A DNA stretch of 10,141 bases from Thermoplasmata archaeon (GCA_030044695.1 JASIDM010000056.1:1-10141); one strand, 5' to 3'. Counted from the first letter of the stretch, positions 1-5,787 are shown. Program-made: numbers and translations. The notes: generated by a model from the letters alone, not told the origin.

Positions 1-345
1 GACGTCCGTGGGCCGAAGGAGTTCTCGGGCGAGATCACCGCGCCCCCCGAGTATCCGACCGAGCATGCCCAGCGCGGCGGCCACATCCCCGGGGCGAAGA
101 ACATCCCTTGGGCCCAGGCGGTGCGCGACGACGGGACGTTCAAGTCCCGCGAGGAGCTCGAGGCGATCTACCACGCCCAGGGGATCCGGCCCGCCGCTCC
201 GGTGATCACGTACTGCCGCATCGGCGAGCGCTCGAGCCACACGTGGTTCGTCCTGCGCTACCTGCTCGGCTACCCGGACGTCCGGAACTACGACGGGTCC
301 TGGACGGAGTGGGGGAACCTCGTCCGCACGCCGATCGAGCGCTAG
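1..345 (+). CDS. Thiosulfate sulfurtransferase (rhodanese), C-terminal part, 5'-truncated by window edge
   Basis: The frame is open from base 1 and ends at TAG 343-345, giving 114 visible residues. It is the catalytic half of a two-domain rhodanese (TST/SseA type), a family that moves sulfane sulfur from thiosulfate or mercaptopyruvate to a thiophilic acceptor through a Cys persulfide. Visible landmarks in order are DVRGPKEFSGE (visible residues 1-11), RGGHIPGAKNIPW (25-37), the active-site loop CRIGERSS with catalytic Cys at visible residue 72 (codon 214-216), and the C-terminal motif NYDGSWTEWGN. The CRxGxR loop fits thiosulfate sulfurtransferase better than mercaptopyruvate sulfurtransferase (usually CGSGVT-like). 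Full-length family members run about 280 residues, so about 165 N-terminal residues lie outside the window. Its stop codon overlaps the stop of the convergent GcvH/TusA-like gene in the palindrome CTAG, and the pairing of two sulfur-related genes is suggestive. Confidence 0.93.
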   Translation, partial: DVRGPKEFSGEITAPPEYPTEHAQRGGHIPGAKNIPWAQAVRDDGTFKSREELEAIYHAQGIRPAAPVITYCRIGERSSHTWFVLRYLLGYPDVRNYDGSWTEWGNLVRTPIER

Positions 346-1058
346 GGCGGCGAGCGCCCGCCCTCGGGACCCCGACTCCGCGGCACGGGGTTCGCGAGCT
401 TCTCGACCAGGAACTGGTGGAGCTCCCCTTCCTGGCGGTGCGCGCGGACCGCCTCGCCGGTCTGATCGGACCAGCGGACCATCTCGATCGGGCTCGTCGG
501 ATCGTCGGTGACGAGGAGGAGCCCCTCCCCAGGGGCACGTCGCGCGAGCTCCTCGTTGAGGCGCACGAGGACCGCGGCGCATTCCGCCCCGACCTCGATC
601 AGCTCCGTCTCGGGCGTGAGGGGCCAGCAGCGCACCCGGCGAGCGCGGATCTCCTCCTCGACCCGCCCGCGGACCTCCGCGGCCGTGCCGAGGGTCGCCG
701 CCGCCTCGCCCGTCCGGGCCGGACGCGCTCGCACGACCCAACCCTCGTCGTACGGCCGGTCGTTGAGGAGCCGTGGTCGTCGCGGGAGCTCCTCGTTCCG
801 CTCGACGACTTCGGCGTCGACGGGTAGCCGTATCGCGCCGGTGAACCGGACGCTCTCGACCGTCGCGACGCTGCGGCCTCGGGGGAGCGGCCCGGCGACG
901 GGCCGGAAGGTCAGCTCGCGGATCGGACCGGCGAACGCCGAGAGCGACGCGAGCAGCCCGATCCTCCCGGTCCCCCCTTCGGGGTCGTCCTGCCACCAGA
1001 CCCCCTGCTCGACGTCGTAGCGCCGGTCCTCCGGTAGCGGGCAGCCGAGGACGTCCAC
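342..1058 (-). CDS. GcvH-like (lipoyl-carrier fold) / TusA-like sulfur-carrier fusion protein lacking the lipoyl lysine
   Basis: This 238-residue protein has two domains. Residues 1-113 follow glycine-cleavage H protein and the related lipoate-binding proteins: GCPLPEDRRYDVEQGVWW at 5-22, GRIGLLASLSAFAGPI at 31-46, ATVESVRFTGAIRLPV at 65-80, EVVERNEEL at 83-91 and NDRPYDEGW at 99-107. The lipoylated Lys of the ESVK motif is Arg71 (codon CGG, 848-846), so lipoylation at this site should be impossible. Residues about 153-221 align without gaps to TusA: Cys160 takes the place of the TusA sulfur-carrying Cys, followed at the family spacing by APGEGLLLVTDDP (175-187) and a terminal FLVEK (216-220). 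The TusA CPxP motif is reduced to CAAV. The GTG at 1058 is the only usable start before an in-frame stop at 1095-1097. A TATA-like box lies about 26 bases upstream, implying a leaderless message. I infer a sulfur-transfer or partner-binding role. The domain calls are firm, the function is not. Confidence 0.85.
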   Translation of the reverse strand: MDVLGCPLPEDRRYDVEQGVWWQDDPEGGTGRIGLLASLSAFAGPIRELTFRPVAGPLPRGRSVATVESVRFTGAIRLPVDAEVVERNEELPRRPRLLNDRPYDEGWVVRARPARTGEAAATLGTAAEVRGRVEEEIRARRVRCWPLTPETELIEVGAECAAVLVRLNEELARRAPGEGLLLVTDDPTSPIEMVRWSDQTGEAVRAHRQEGELHQFLVEKLANPVPRSRGPEGGRSPP

Positions 1059-1077
1059 GAGGGCGACAGCGGTCTCG

Positions 1078-1088
1078 GCGCTATAGCC
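1078..1088 (-). promoter_or_regulatory. TATA-like promoter of the GcvH/TusA-like fusion gene
   Basis: On the minus strand the sequence reads GGCTATAGCGC. The box is centred about 26 bases before the GTG at 1058, the archaeal TATA-to-start distance expected when transcription begins at the start codon itself. It supports the GTG start and a leaderless transcript. It resembles the box before the M29-like gene (GCTATACG). Confidence 0.55.
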
Positions 1089-1257
1089 GAGCCGTCAGGG
1101 ACCCGTCCCCCGGCGCGACGACCGCCGGAACGACGCCGCGCGTCCGCGGACGCGCCCAACCTGGGTGGCGTCTAGGGGCGCGACGTCTCGGCAGCTGATC
1201 ACCCCGGCGCCGCCGAGCCTCGGGCCGAGTACCGTTTCTTCGGGCGGGCGCTCCGAG

Positions 1258-1276
1258 GCGCGGGTAGAACCCGCGC
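1258..1276 (+). repeat. Perfect 8-bp inverted repeat just before the GNAT start codon
   Basis: GCGCGGGT, a 3-base spacer AGA, then ACCCGCGC form an exact inverted repeat that ends 4 bases before the ATG at 1281. In RNA it would be a very stable hairpin at the start codon. In DNA it could be an operator. It could also arise by chance, since the background is so GC-rich. Confidence 0.4.
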
Positions 1277-1280
1277 GCCG

Positions 1281-1799
1281 ATGGAGGTCCGACCGGTCGA
1301 CTGGGGCGATTTCGAGGGGGTCGCCGCGCTCCGCCTCCACCGGTACGACCAGATCGCCATCGACCCGAACTTCGGGATGGTGTCGAGCCCGGTCCGCCCG
1401 ACGCCCGGGGAGCTCGCCTCGTGGTTCGGGGAGCTGCAGCGCGCGATCCTGGAGGGCCACGCGGTCTGCTCGGTGGCCCGGGAGGACGGGACCGTCGTCG
1501 GCCTCTGCTCGATCCGGCCCGACGGCCATCACGTCGAGACCCGTCACGTCGGCGTCCTGGGCGTGGAGGTCCGGGACGGCTACCGCGGGCGGGGCATCGG
1601 CGAGGCGCTCCTCCGCCACGCCCTGGACGCCTGTCGCGGCCGCTTCGAGGAGGTCCGCCTCTCGGTGATCCCGATCAACGCCGGCGCGCACCGGCTCTAC
1701 GCCAAGCTCGGCTTCGAGCCGTACGGCACCGCCCCCCGGGCGTTCCAGCGTGGGGGGAAGTACCACGACTTTCTCCTGATGCGCAAGCGGATCGACTGA
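1281..1799 (+). CDS. GNAT-family N-acetyltransferase
   Basis: This 172-residue, single-domain protein is probably cytoplasmic and would transfer an acetyl group from acetyl-CoA to an amine on a small molecule or protein N-terminus or lysine. GNAT motif A is clear: GVEVRDGYRGRGIGEALL at 94-111, with the acetyl-CoA pyrophosphate loop RGRGIG at 102-107. The preceding strand is GVLGVEV. Motif B follows as NAGAHRLYAKLGFEPYG at 133-149. The length is typical of the family. The ATG at 1281 gives an N-terminus MEVRPVDWGDF that starts directly at the first GNAT strand, so no upstream start is needed. A weak AT-containing patch around 1231-1240 may be its promoter. It converges with the methyltransferase gene, leaving 27 bases between the stops. 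The substrate cannot be predicted from sequence or neighbours. Confidence 0.92.
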   Translation: MEVRPVDWGDFEGVAALRLHRYDQIAIDPNFGMVSSPVRPTPGELASWFGELQRAILEGHAVCSVAREDGTVVGLCSIRPDGHHVETRHVGVLGVEVRDGYRGRGIGEALLRHALDACRGRFEEVRLSVIPINAGAHRLYAKLGFEPYGTAPRAFQRGGKYHDFLLMRKRID

Positions 1800-1826
1800 T
1801 CCTCGGCCGCGGGATCTTCGCGATCC

Positions 1827-2597
1827 TCAACGGTACGCGAGCAGGAAGCGACGCAGGAACGGGAACAGCCGCCGGCCGTCGTGCTGCCGCGGATAGGCGT
1901 CCTCCAGCTCGATCGCGTACTCCCGGAGGAACCGCTGGCGGGCATCGTCCCCCGGCAGCGTGGCCAACCAGGGCCGCAGGCCGGTCCCGGCGGTCCACGC
2001 GACGATCGCCTCGGGCCCGGGCATCACGTGGACGTACTCGGTGTCCCAGAGCTCGATCCGCGACGTGAGCGGGGCCAATAGGTCGTAGTAGAACCCTCGG
2101 GATTCCACGCCAAAGGACGGGAGCGCGGAGCTCCCGAGCTCGCTCCACGGCGCTCGACGTCGGACCCGGTCCGCGGCGAGCTGGTACGGGGCGTCGACGT
2201 TGGCGGGCATCTGCGCGGCGAACGCGCCCTCGGGGGCGAGCCAGCGGACGATCCGCGGCATCACGCTGGCGTGGTCGGGTACCCACTGCAGGACGGCGTT
2301 CGAGAGCACGACATCCACCGGCCCCGTGGGCGTCCAGCTCCGGAGGTCGGCCTGCACCCACGTCACGGAGGGATCCGACGCCCGGGCCCGATCGAGCATC
2401 TCGGCCGAGCTGTCGACTCCGATCGTCTCGGCGGACGGCCAGCGCGCCCGAAGGACCGCGGTGCTGTTGCCGGGGCCGCAGCCGAGGTCGACGACCCGAC
2501 GCGCGTGCGGGACGTCGATCCGGCCGACGAGGTCCCGGGACGGCTGGGTCCTTTCCCTCTCGAACTTCAGGTACTGCTCGGCATCCCAGGCGGGCAT
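1827..2597 (-). CDS. tam: Trans-aconitate 2-methyltransferase-like SAM-dependent methyltransferase
   Basis: This 256-residue class I SAM methyltransferase resembles Tam along its whole length. Tam methylates trans-aconitate, a spontaneous isomer of the citric-acid-cycle intermediate cis-aconitate that inhibits aconitase. Landmarks are the N-terminal WDAEQYLKFERERTQPSRDL (4-23), motif I VVDLGCGPGNS at 35-45, the acidic SAM-ribose residue Asp62 in GVDSS, the NAVLQWVPDHASV segment at 100-112, and the family-specific stretch AWTAGTGLRPWL near residue 200. The ATG at 2597 is preceded by GAGG with 7-base spacing, a good ribosome-binding site and unusual here, where most starts look leaderless. That fits a second gene in an operon, 54 bases behind the FAD oxidoreductase. 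Tam is best known from bacteria, so horizontal acquisition is plausible, although base composition matches the neighbours. The exact acceptor is inferred from similarity only. Confidence 0.88.
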   Translation of the reverse strand: MPAWDAEQYLKFERERTQPSRDLVGRIDVPHARRVVDLGCGPGNSTAVLRARWPSAETIGVDSSAEMLDRARASDPSVTWVQADLRSWTPTGPVDVVLSNAVLQWVPDHASVMPRIVRWLAPEGAFAAQMPANVDAPYQLAADRVRRRAPWSELGSSALPSFGVESRGFYYDLLAPLTSRIELWDTEYVHVMPGPEAIVAWTAGTGLRPWLATLPGDDARQRFLREYAIELEDAYPRQHDGRRLFPFLRRFLLAYR

Positions 2598-2604
2598 CGC
2601 GGAT

Positions 2605-2608
2605 CCTC
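2605..2608 (-). promoter_or_regulatory. Shine-Dalgarno site of the tam-like gene
   Basis: The minus strand reads GAGGATCCGCGATG, with GAGG seven bases before the ATG at 2597. I see no TATA-like box in the 54-base gap to the upstream oxidoreductase gene, so this site supports translation from a shared message. Confidence 0.5.
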
Positions 2609-2651
2609 GGCGGGGTTCAGGGGGTCGCCGCCCCCAGGACGGTTCGCCCGG

Positions 2652-4040
2652 TCACAGGATGATCCTCTCCGGCTCGACGTCACGCCGGACGAGCGACAGC
2701 CGCTCGACGGGATAGGACTCGCCGGAGAACAACGTCCCCTCGGAGGCGCCGTCGCACGCCGCGGCCGTGAGCCGGCCGAGCGAGTCCGCCTTCATGATGC
2801 CGCTGCCGGAATCGCCCCCCACGAAGACCACGCCGTACGGCTCGTTGGCGATGATCGGCAGGCCGTCGGGGCTGAAGTTGTAGTAGCCCCCCCAGCAGCG
2901 GTCGAGGCGGACCTCCGCGGTCTCGAACCGCGGCAGGTACGGCGAGATCGCCGGGAGCAGGTCGGTCGCGTAGGAGCTCCGCTCGACCAGGCGACCCATC
3001 TGGAACTCCAGTCGGCCTTCCCGGCTCGGGTCCTCCAACGTCCCGATCGGGCGAGAGACCGTGTCCAGGCATCCCAACCACAGCCGTCGCTGCCGAAAGA
3101 CGGGCTTCAGCGTCGCGCCGGTCGGCAGGATGACGAACGGCAGACGGGCCCGGCCGTGATCCCGGGCGATCGGCTCCAGGTCGGGGCGCCAGTCCAGCAG
3201 GGCATCGACCGCCGGGCCGGCGACCGAGTAGGTCCCCTGGGGTCGGGGGCTGCAGGCCGTGGCGAATCCCAACGCGTCAAGGATCCTCCCGGACCAGGCG
3301 CCCGCCGCGACCACGACCTGGTCGGCCCGGACGGAACCCCCGTCGCCGAAACGCACCTCGGAGATCCGCAGCCGGTCGCGAACGTGCTCCTGGAACGCGA
3401 ACGGCCGTTGGGTTTCCTCGTGGAGCAGGATCTCCTCCCGGCCCTCGAACGACAGCTTCTGCACGCAGCTCCCGAAGGAGAACTCGACGCCGAGCCGCTG
3501 CGCCTCGTCGTGGTAGTACCGGGCAAGCAGCTCCGGCGCGACGGCCCCGCAGCACCGGCCGAACAGTCCCCCCGTGATCGCGGGGGGCCGGCCTCCACGA
3601 TCCCCCTCGAACCAGCGTGGGGGGGCGGTCGCCAGACCGGGCAACCCTGCTAGCGTCTCCAGGTCGACCGGGCGCGCGTCGATCGACGCCGGCCCTTCGC
3701 CTAGCAGGCGGGCGTACTCGGCTCGCTCCGGTTCGGGCAACAGCCACAGGTAGCCGTACAGATCGAGCAGGGGCACCGGCTCCCGGAGCGCCTCGTCCGA
3801 CTCCATGAGGTGCCGGTAGAAGCCGATCGAGGCGCCGGCGAGCTTGCGGTTGTCCCGCGAGCTGAACACGTCGCGCACCATGGAGTTGCTCGCGCCCATC
3901 GATCCCTCCCCGGGGCCGGCGAGCGCGTCGACGACCAGCAGCGAGCGCCCGGGTCGCTGCCGCGCCAGGTGGTAGGCGGTGGCCAGACCCAGCGGCCCCG
4001 CGCCGACGACGACGATCTCGTAGCGGTCCTTCGACGGCAT
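2652..4040 (-). CDS. FAD-dependent oxidoreductase, DAO family (glycine/sarcosine oxidase-like)
   Basis: This 462-residue flavoprotein of the D-amino-acid-oxidase-like superfamily oxidises amino acids, N-methylated amines or 2-hydroxy acids in other members. The N-terminal Rossmann motif is EIVVVGAGPLGLATAYHLA (8-26), with GxGxxG at Gly13, Gly15 and Gly18. The middle GGLFGRCCGAVAPELLARYY matches the DAO 'G-x-x-x-P-x-x-L' segment that opens the substrate domain, and VVVAAGAWSG is the usual second FAD-contact strand. The C-terminus has RCWGGYYNFSPDGLPIIA from 381 and GGDSGSGIMKADSLGR from about 408, the closing FAD-binding motif. The reading frame stays open upstream to an ATG at 4160, but ATG 4040 places the Rossmann strand at the normal distance and leaves a 144-base divergent promoter region. 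It is followed closely by the tam-like gene and is divergent from an HpaI-type aldolase. The substrate is unknown. Confidence 0.9.
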   Translation of the reverse strand: MPSKDRYEIVVVGAGPLGLATAYHLARQRPGRSLLVVDALAGPGEGSMGASNSMVRDVFSSRDNRKLAGASIGFYRHLMESDEALREPVPLLDLYGYLWLLPEPERAEYARLLGEGPASIDARPVDLETLAGLPGLATAPPRWFEGDRGGRPPAITGGLFGRCCGAVAPELLARYYHDEAQRLGVEFSFGSCVQKLSFEGREEILLHEETQRPFAFQEHVRDRLRISEVRFGDGGSVRADQVVVAAGAWSGRILDALGFATACSPRPQGTYSVAGPAVDALLDWRPDLEPIARDHGRARLPFVILPTGATLKPVFRQRRLWLGCLDTVSRPIGTLEDPSREGRLEFQMGRLVERSSYATDLLPAISPYLPRFETAEVRLDRCWGGYYNFSPDGLPIIANEPYGVVFVGGDSGSGIMKADSLGRLTAAACDGASEGTLFSGESYPVERLSLVRRDVEPERIIL

Positions 4041-4143
4041 GCGGTGCGTTCGGGCCGAGCCCGCCGCGCGTCGCCCAGCGCCGGGCCCTTCATCAGGACG
4101 TCCCGGGAGGGGCCCGACCGTCGGACAGGAGCACGGCTCCGGG

Positions 4144-4154
4144 GAAGGCTTATC
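4144..4154 (+). promoter_or_regulatory. BRE/TATA-like promoter of the aldolase gene
   Basis: GAAGGCTTATC lies with its AT core about 33 bases before ATG 4185, so transcription would begin just a few bases upstream of the start codon. Almost the same string, GAAGGCTTTTC, precedes the zinc-ribbon gene at 5093-5103. No Shine-Dalgarno sequence is seen before the ATG. Confidence 0.6.
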
Positions 4155-4184
4155 GCGCACGGCCCTACCCGCGGCCGGCCGACG

Positions 4185-4934
4185 ATGGCGAGCCCGCTCC
4201 TCGAGCGCCTCCGGACCGCCACCACGCCGTCGTTCGGGACCTGGATCTCCAGCTCCTCCCTCGTCTGCCTGGACGCCCTGAACGGGCTAGGGTTCGACTG
4301 GTTCATGATCGACACCGAGCACGCCCAGGTCAACCCGGAGACCCTCGCGGCCATGGCGGCGCTTCAGGCCTCGAGCGGGGCCGCGTCCCTCGTCCGGGTC
4401 GGGGCGGTGGACCAGTTCCTGGTCAAGCAGGCGCTCGACGCCGGTACCCAGGGTGTCCTAGCTCCCCTCGTCAACACCGCGGCCGAGGCGCGCCGGCTCG
4501 TCGCGTTCGCGCGATACCCCCCCGACGGCGTCCGGGGGATCGCCTCCGCGGCGTCGACCCGGTACGGCAAGGAGCTCGGGGCCTACCTGAGAAGGGCCAA
4601 CTCGGAGGTCCTCGTCGGCGCGCAGATCGAGACCCGAGAGGCTCTCGAGAACCTGGACGCCATCGCCGCGGTCGACGGGGTGGACCTGCTGTTCGTCGGG
4701 CCCCAGGACCTGACCCTGAACTTGGGCCTCGTCGACGACCGCAAGCACCCTCGCGTACGCGAGGCGATGCGTCGGGTCGTCGAGGTCACCGCCCGGCACG
4801 GCAAGGTCGCCGGAACGCTCGCCGTCGACGCGGAGGAGAAGAGGATCGCGAGCGAGCTCGGCTTCCGCTTCGTCGGCCTCGCCTCGGACGTCCGGTTCCT
4901 GATCAACGGCGCCCGCGCTTTGCTCGGCGCGTGA
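4185..4934 (+). CDS. HpcH/HpaI-family class II aldolase
   Basis: This 249-residue enzyme belongs to the divalent-metal-dependent pyruvate aldolases (4-hydroxy-2-oxoheptane-1,7-dioate aldolase, 2-dehydro-3-deoxyglucarate aldolase and relatives). They reversibly cleave 2-oxo-4-hydroxy acids to pyruvate plus an aldehyde. The key residues of E. coli HpaI are present at nearly identical numbers: catalytic His46 in FDWFMIDTEH, pyruvate-binding Arg71 in LVRVG, and metal ligands Glu149 (VLVGAQIET) and Asp175 (FVGPQDLTLNLG). YPPDGVRGIA at 111-120 is the usual family block. The length fits a complete enzyme. The frame is open upstream to 3810, but ATG 4185 gives the family N-terminus and sits behind a TATA-like box. 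It is divergent from the FAD oxidoreductase. The natural aldehyde partner cannot be read from the sequence. Confidence 0.92.
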   Translation: MASPLLERLRTATTPSFGTWISSSSLVCLDALNGLGFDWFMIDTEHAQVNPETLAAMAALQASSGAASLVRVGAVDQFLVKQALDAGTQGVLAPLVNTAAEARRLVAFARYPPDGVRGIASAASTRYGKELGAYLRRANSEVLVGAQIETREALENLDAIAAVDGVDLLFVGPQDLTLNLGLVDDRKHPRVREAMRRVVEVTARHGKVAGTLAVDAEEKRIASELGFRFVGLASDVRFLINGARALLGA

Positions 4935-5011
4935 GCATCCCGCGGCCAGAACACGGGGCTGCGGTCTCGGCCGTTGGGGCCGGCTCGTCCCGGGCGTGGG
5001 ATCCAGCCCTA

Positions 5012-5049
5012 GGCGGCGCCCCGAGCGATGTCGGTCGGACGGCGCCGCC
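5012..5049 (+). repeat. Interrupted inverted repeat between the aldolase and zinc-ribbon genes
   Basis: GGCGGCGCC (5012-5020) and its exact reverse complement GGCGCCGCC (5041-5049) flank a 20-base spacer that itself contains CCGA (5021-5024) and TCGG (5031-5034). RNA could fold as a nested stem about 78 bases after the aldolase stop. No T-run follows, so it is not a classical archaeal terminator. It might be an operator, an RNA structure or chance. Apart from this and the promoter at 5093-5103, I see nothing in 4935-5128. Confidence 0.35.
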
Positions 5050-5092
5050 GAGAGGAACTGATTTCGGGACCCTACAGCGTCGGGCCCGCCCC

Positions 5093-5103
5093 GAAGGCTT
5101 TTC
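5093..5103 (+). promoter_or_regulatory. BRE/TATA-like promoter of the zinc-ribbon gene
   Basis: GAAGGCTTTTC has its AT core about 28-30 bases before the GTG at 5129. It supports transcription starting at or next to that GTG and therefore supports the small gene being real. Confidence 0.55.
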
Positions 5104-5128
5104 CCGCCGTCAGCGGGTCGCGCCCGCG

Positions 5129-5335
5129 GTGACGGAGGAGAAGCCCCGGCCCGGTTCGGGGGCCGTCCCTCAGGGGAGGTGCCGATGTGGCCACTATCCG
5201 ACCCACCACATGGTCACGCTTCCGATCGGCAGCACCTCGAGCTTCCGTCTCGAGTCCTCGGGCCCCTGCGCGATCTGCGGGGAGGCCTCCTGCCGCGCGT
5301 ACGTCCCCGCGGGCTCGCCGGCGGGGGCGAGCTAG
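5129..5335 (+). CDS. Small Cys/His-rich zinc-ribbon-like protein, function unknown
   Basis: This is a 68-residue protein starting at GTG. Two metal-binding clusters are visible: Cys18-x-Cys20-Gly-His22, with His26 and His27, and Cys47-x2-Cys50-x4-Cys55 in GPCAICGEASC. This spacing looks like a treble-clef or zinc-ribbon that would bind one or possibly two zinc ions. The stretch between the clusters (VTLPIGSTSSFRLESSG) would form the beta hairpin. The frame is open upstream to 4931, but that part is compositionally biased and lacks recognisable structure. GTG 5129 is preceded by a TATA-like box at the leaderless distance. I do not recognise a named family; small archaeal zinc ribbons often bind nucleic acid or protein, but nothing here shows which. 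Its stop shares CTAG with the stop of the convergent SRPBCC gene. Confidence 0.7.
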   Translation: MTEEKPRPGSGAVPQGRCRCGHYPTHHMVTLPIGSTSSFRLESSGPCAICGEASCRAYVPAGSPAGAS

Positions 5336-5787
5336 CCGTAGGCCTCGTGGATGAGGTAGGCCTTCAGCTTCGTCAGGCGCTCGTCCCAGAAGTGGAAATG
5401 CCAGGAGCGGGCCTCTTCCCAGGCCTCCCCGGCCCCCCAACCCGACTGCTCTAAGGTCACGTCGATGCCCTCGGGCGACTCCTGCAGCCGGACGTACACG
5501 CTCGTCCTCGGCTCGGGCTCGTTGAGAAGGGCCGCGAACGCCGGCGGGGCGTACCACCGGAACCCGAGATCGACCTCCGGCGTCAGCTGGGTGATCGTCC
5601 CCGGGCTCGCGAAGGCGGGATCCCCGGTCCACGTCAGCCGGTAGGCCCCTCCGACGCGCGGCTCGACCGACGCGTCGTCACAGAGCCAGCCCCGCAGACG
5701 CGCCGGCTCGAGGAACGCCGCGTGGATCATCGCGATGGGGAGCGGGATGGTGACCTGGATGAGGATCGGGTCGAGGTTCTCCTCCAC
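5332..5787 (-). CDS. SRPBCC / AHSA1-like (START-fold) domain protein
   Basis: This 151-residue single-domain protein belongs to the helix-grip (SRPBCC) superfamily of the AHSA1 type, whose members bind hydrophobic ligands or act as uncharacterised stress-related proteins. Landmarks are ILIQVTIPLP near the N-terminus, FLEPARLRGWLCDD (the AHSA1 'T-x-P-x-x-L-x-x-W' helix region), PRVGGAYRLTWTGD, PGTITQLTPEVDLGFRW, VTLEQSGWGAGEAWEEA and the long C-terminal helix beginning WHFHFWDERLTKLKAYL. A GTG at 5805 would add six residues, but a TATA-like GGATAAC at 5819-5825 lies only 14-20 bases from it. GTG 5787 fits both the promoter and the family N-terminus. The gene follows the M29-like gene on the same strand after 127 bases and probably has its own promoter. 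The ligand is unknown. Confidence 0.87.
   Translation of the reverse strand: MEENLDPILIQVTIPLPIAMIHAAFLEPARLRGWLCDDASVEPRVGGAYRLTWTGDPAFASPGTITQLTPEVDLGFRWYAPPAFAALLNEPEPRTSVYVRLQESPEGIDVTLEQSGWGAGEAWEEARSWHFHFWDERLTKLKAYLIHEAYG

Noticed and set aside
2620..2635. GGGGG-TCGCCG-CCCCC hairpin between the oxidoreductase and methyltransferase genes
   Set aside because: A 5-base G/C stem is common by chance at this composition and has no T-run, so I do not call it a terminator.
2271..3653. Long plus-strand open frame (460 codons) opposite the oxidoreductase and methyltransferase genes
   Set aside because: The translation is rich in Arg, Gly, Pro and Ala with no motif, and the opposite strand encodes two clear enzymes. 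It is a GC-driven shadow.
4041..4160. Longer oxidoreductase start at ATG 4160
   Set aside because: It would add 40 unstructured residues before the Rossmann strand and run into the promoter of the divergent aldolase.
3810..4184. Aldolase start anywhere upstream of ATG 4185
   Set aside because: The upstream frame is antisense to the oxidoreductase N-terminus and has no aldolase similarity. Key residues match HpaI numbering only when counted from 4185.
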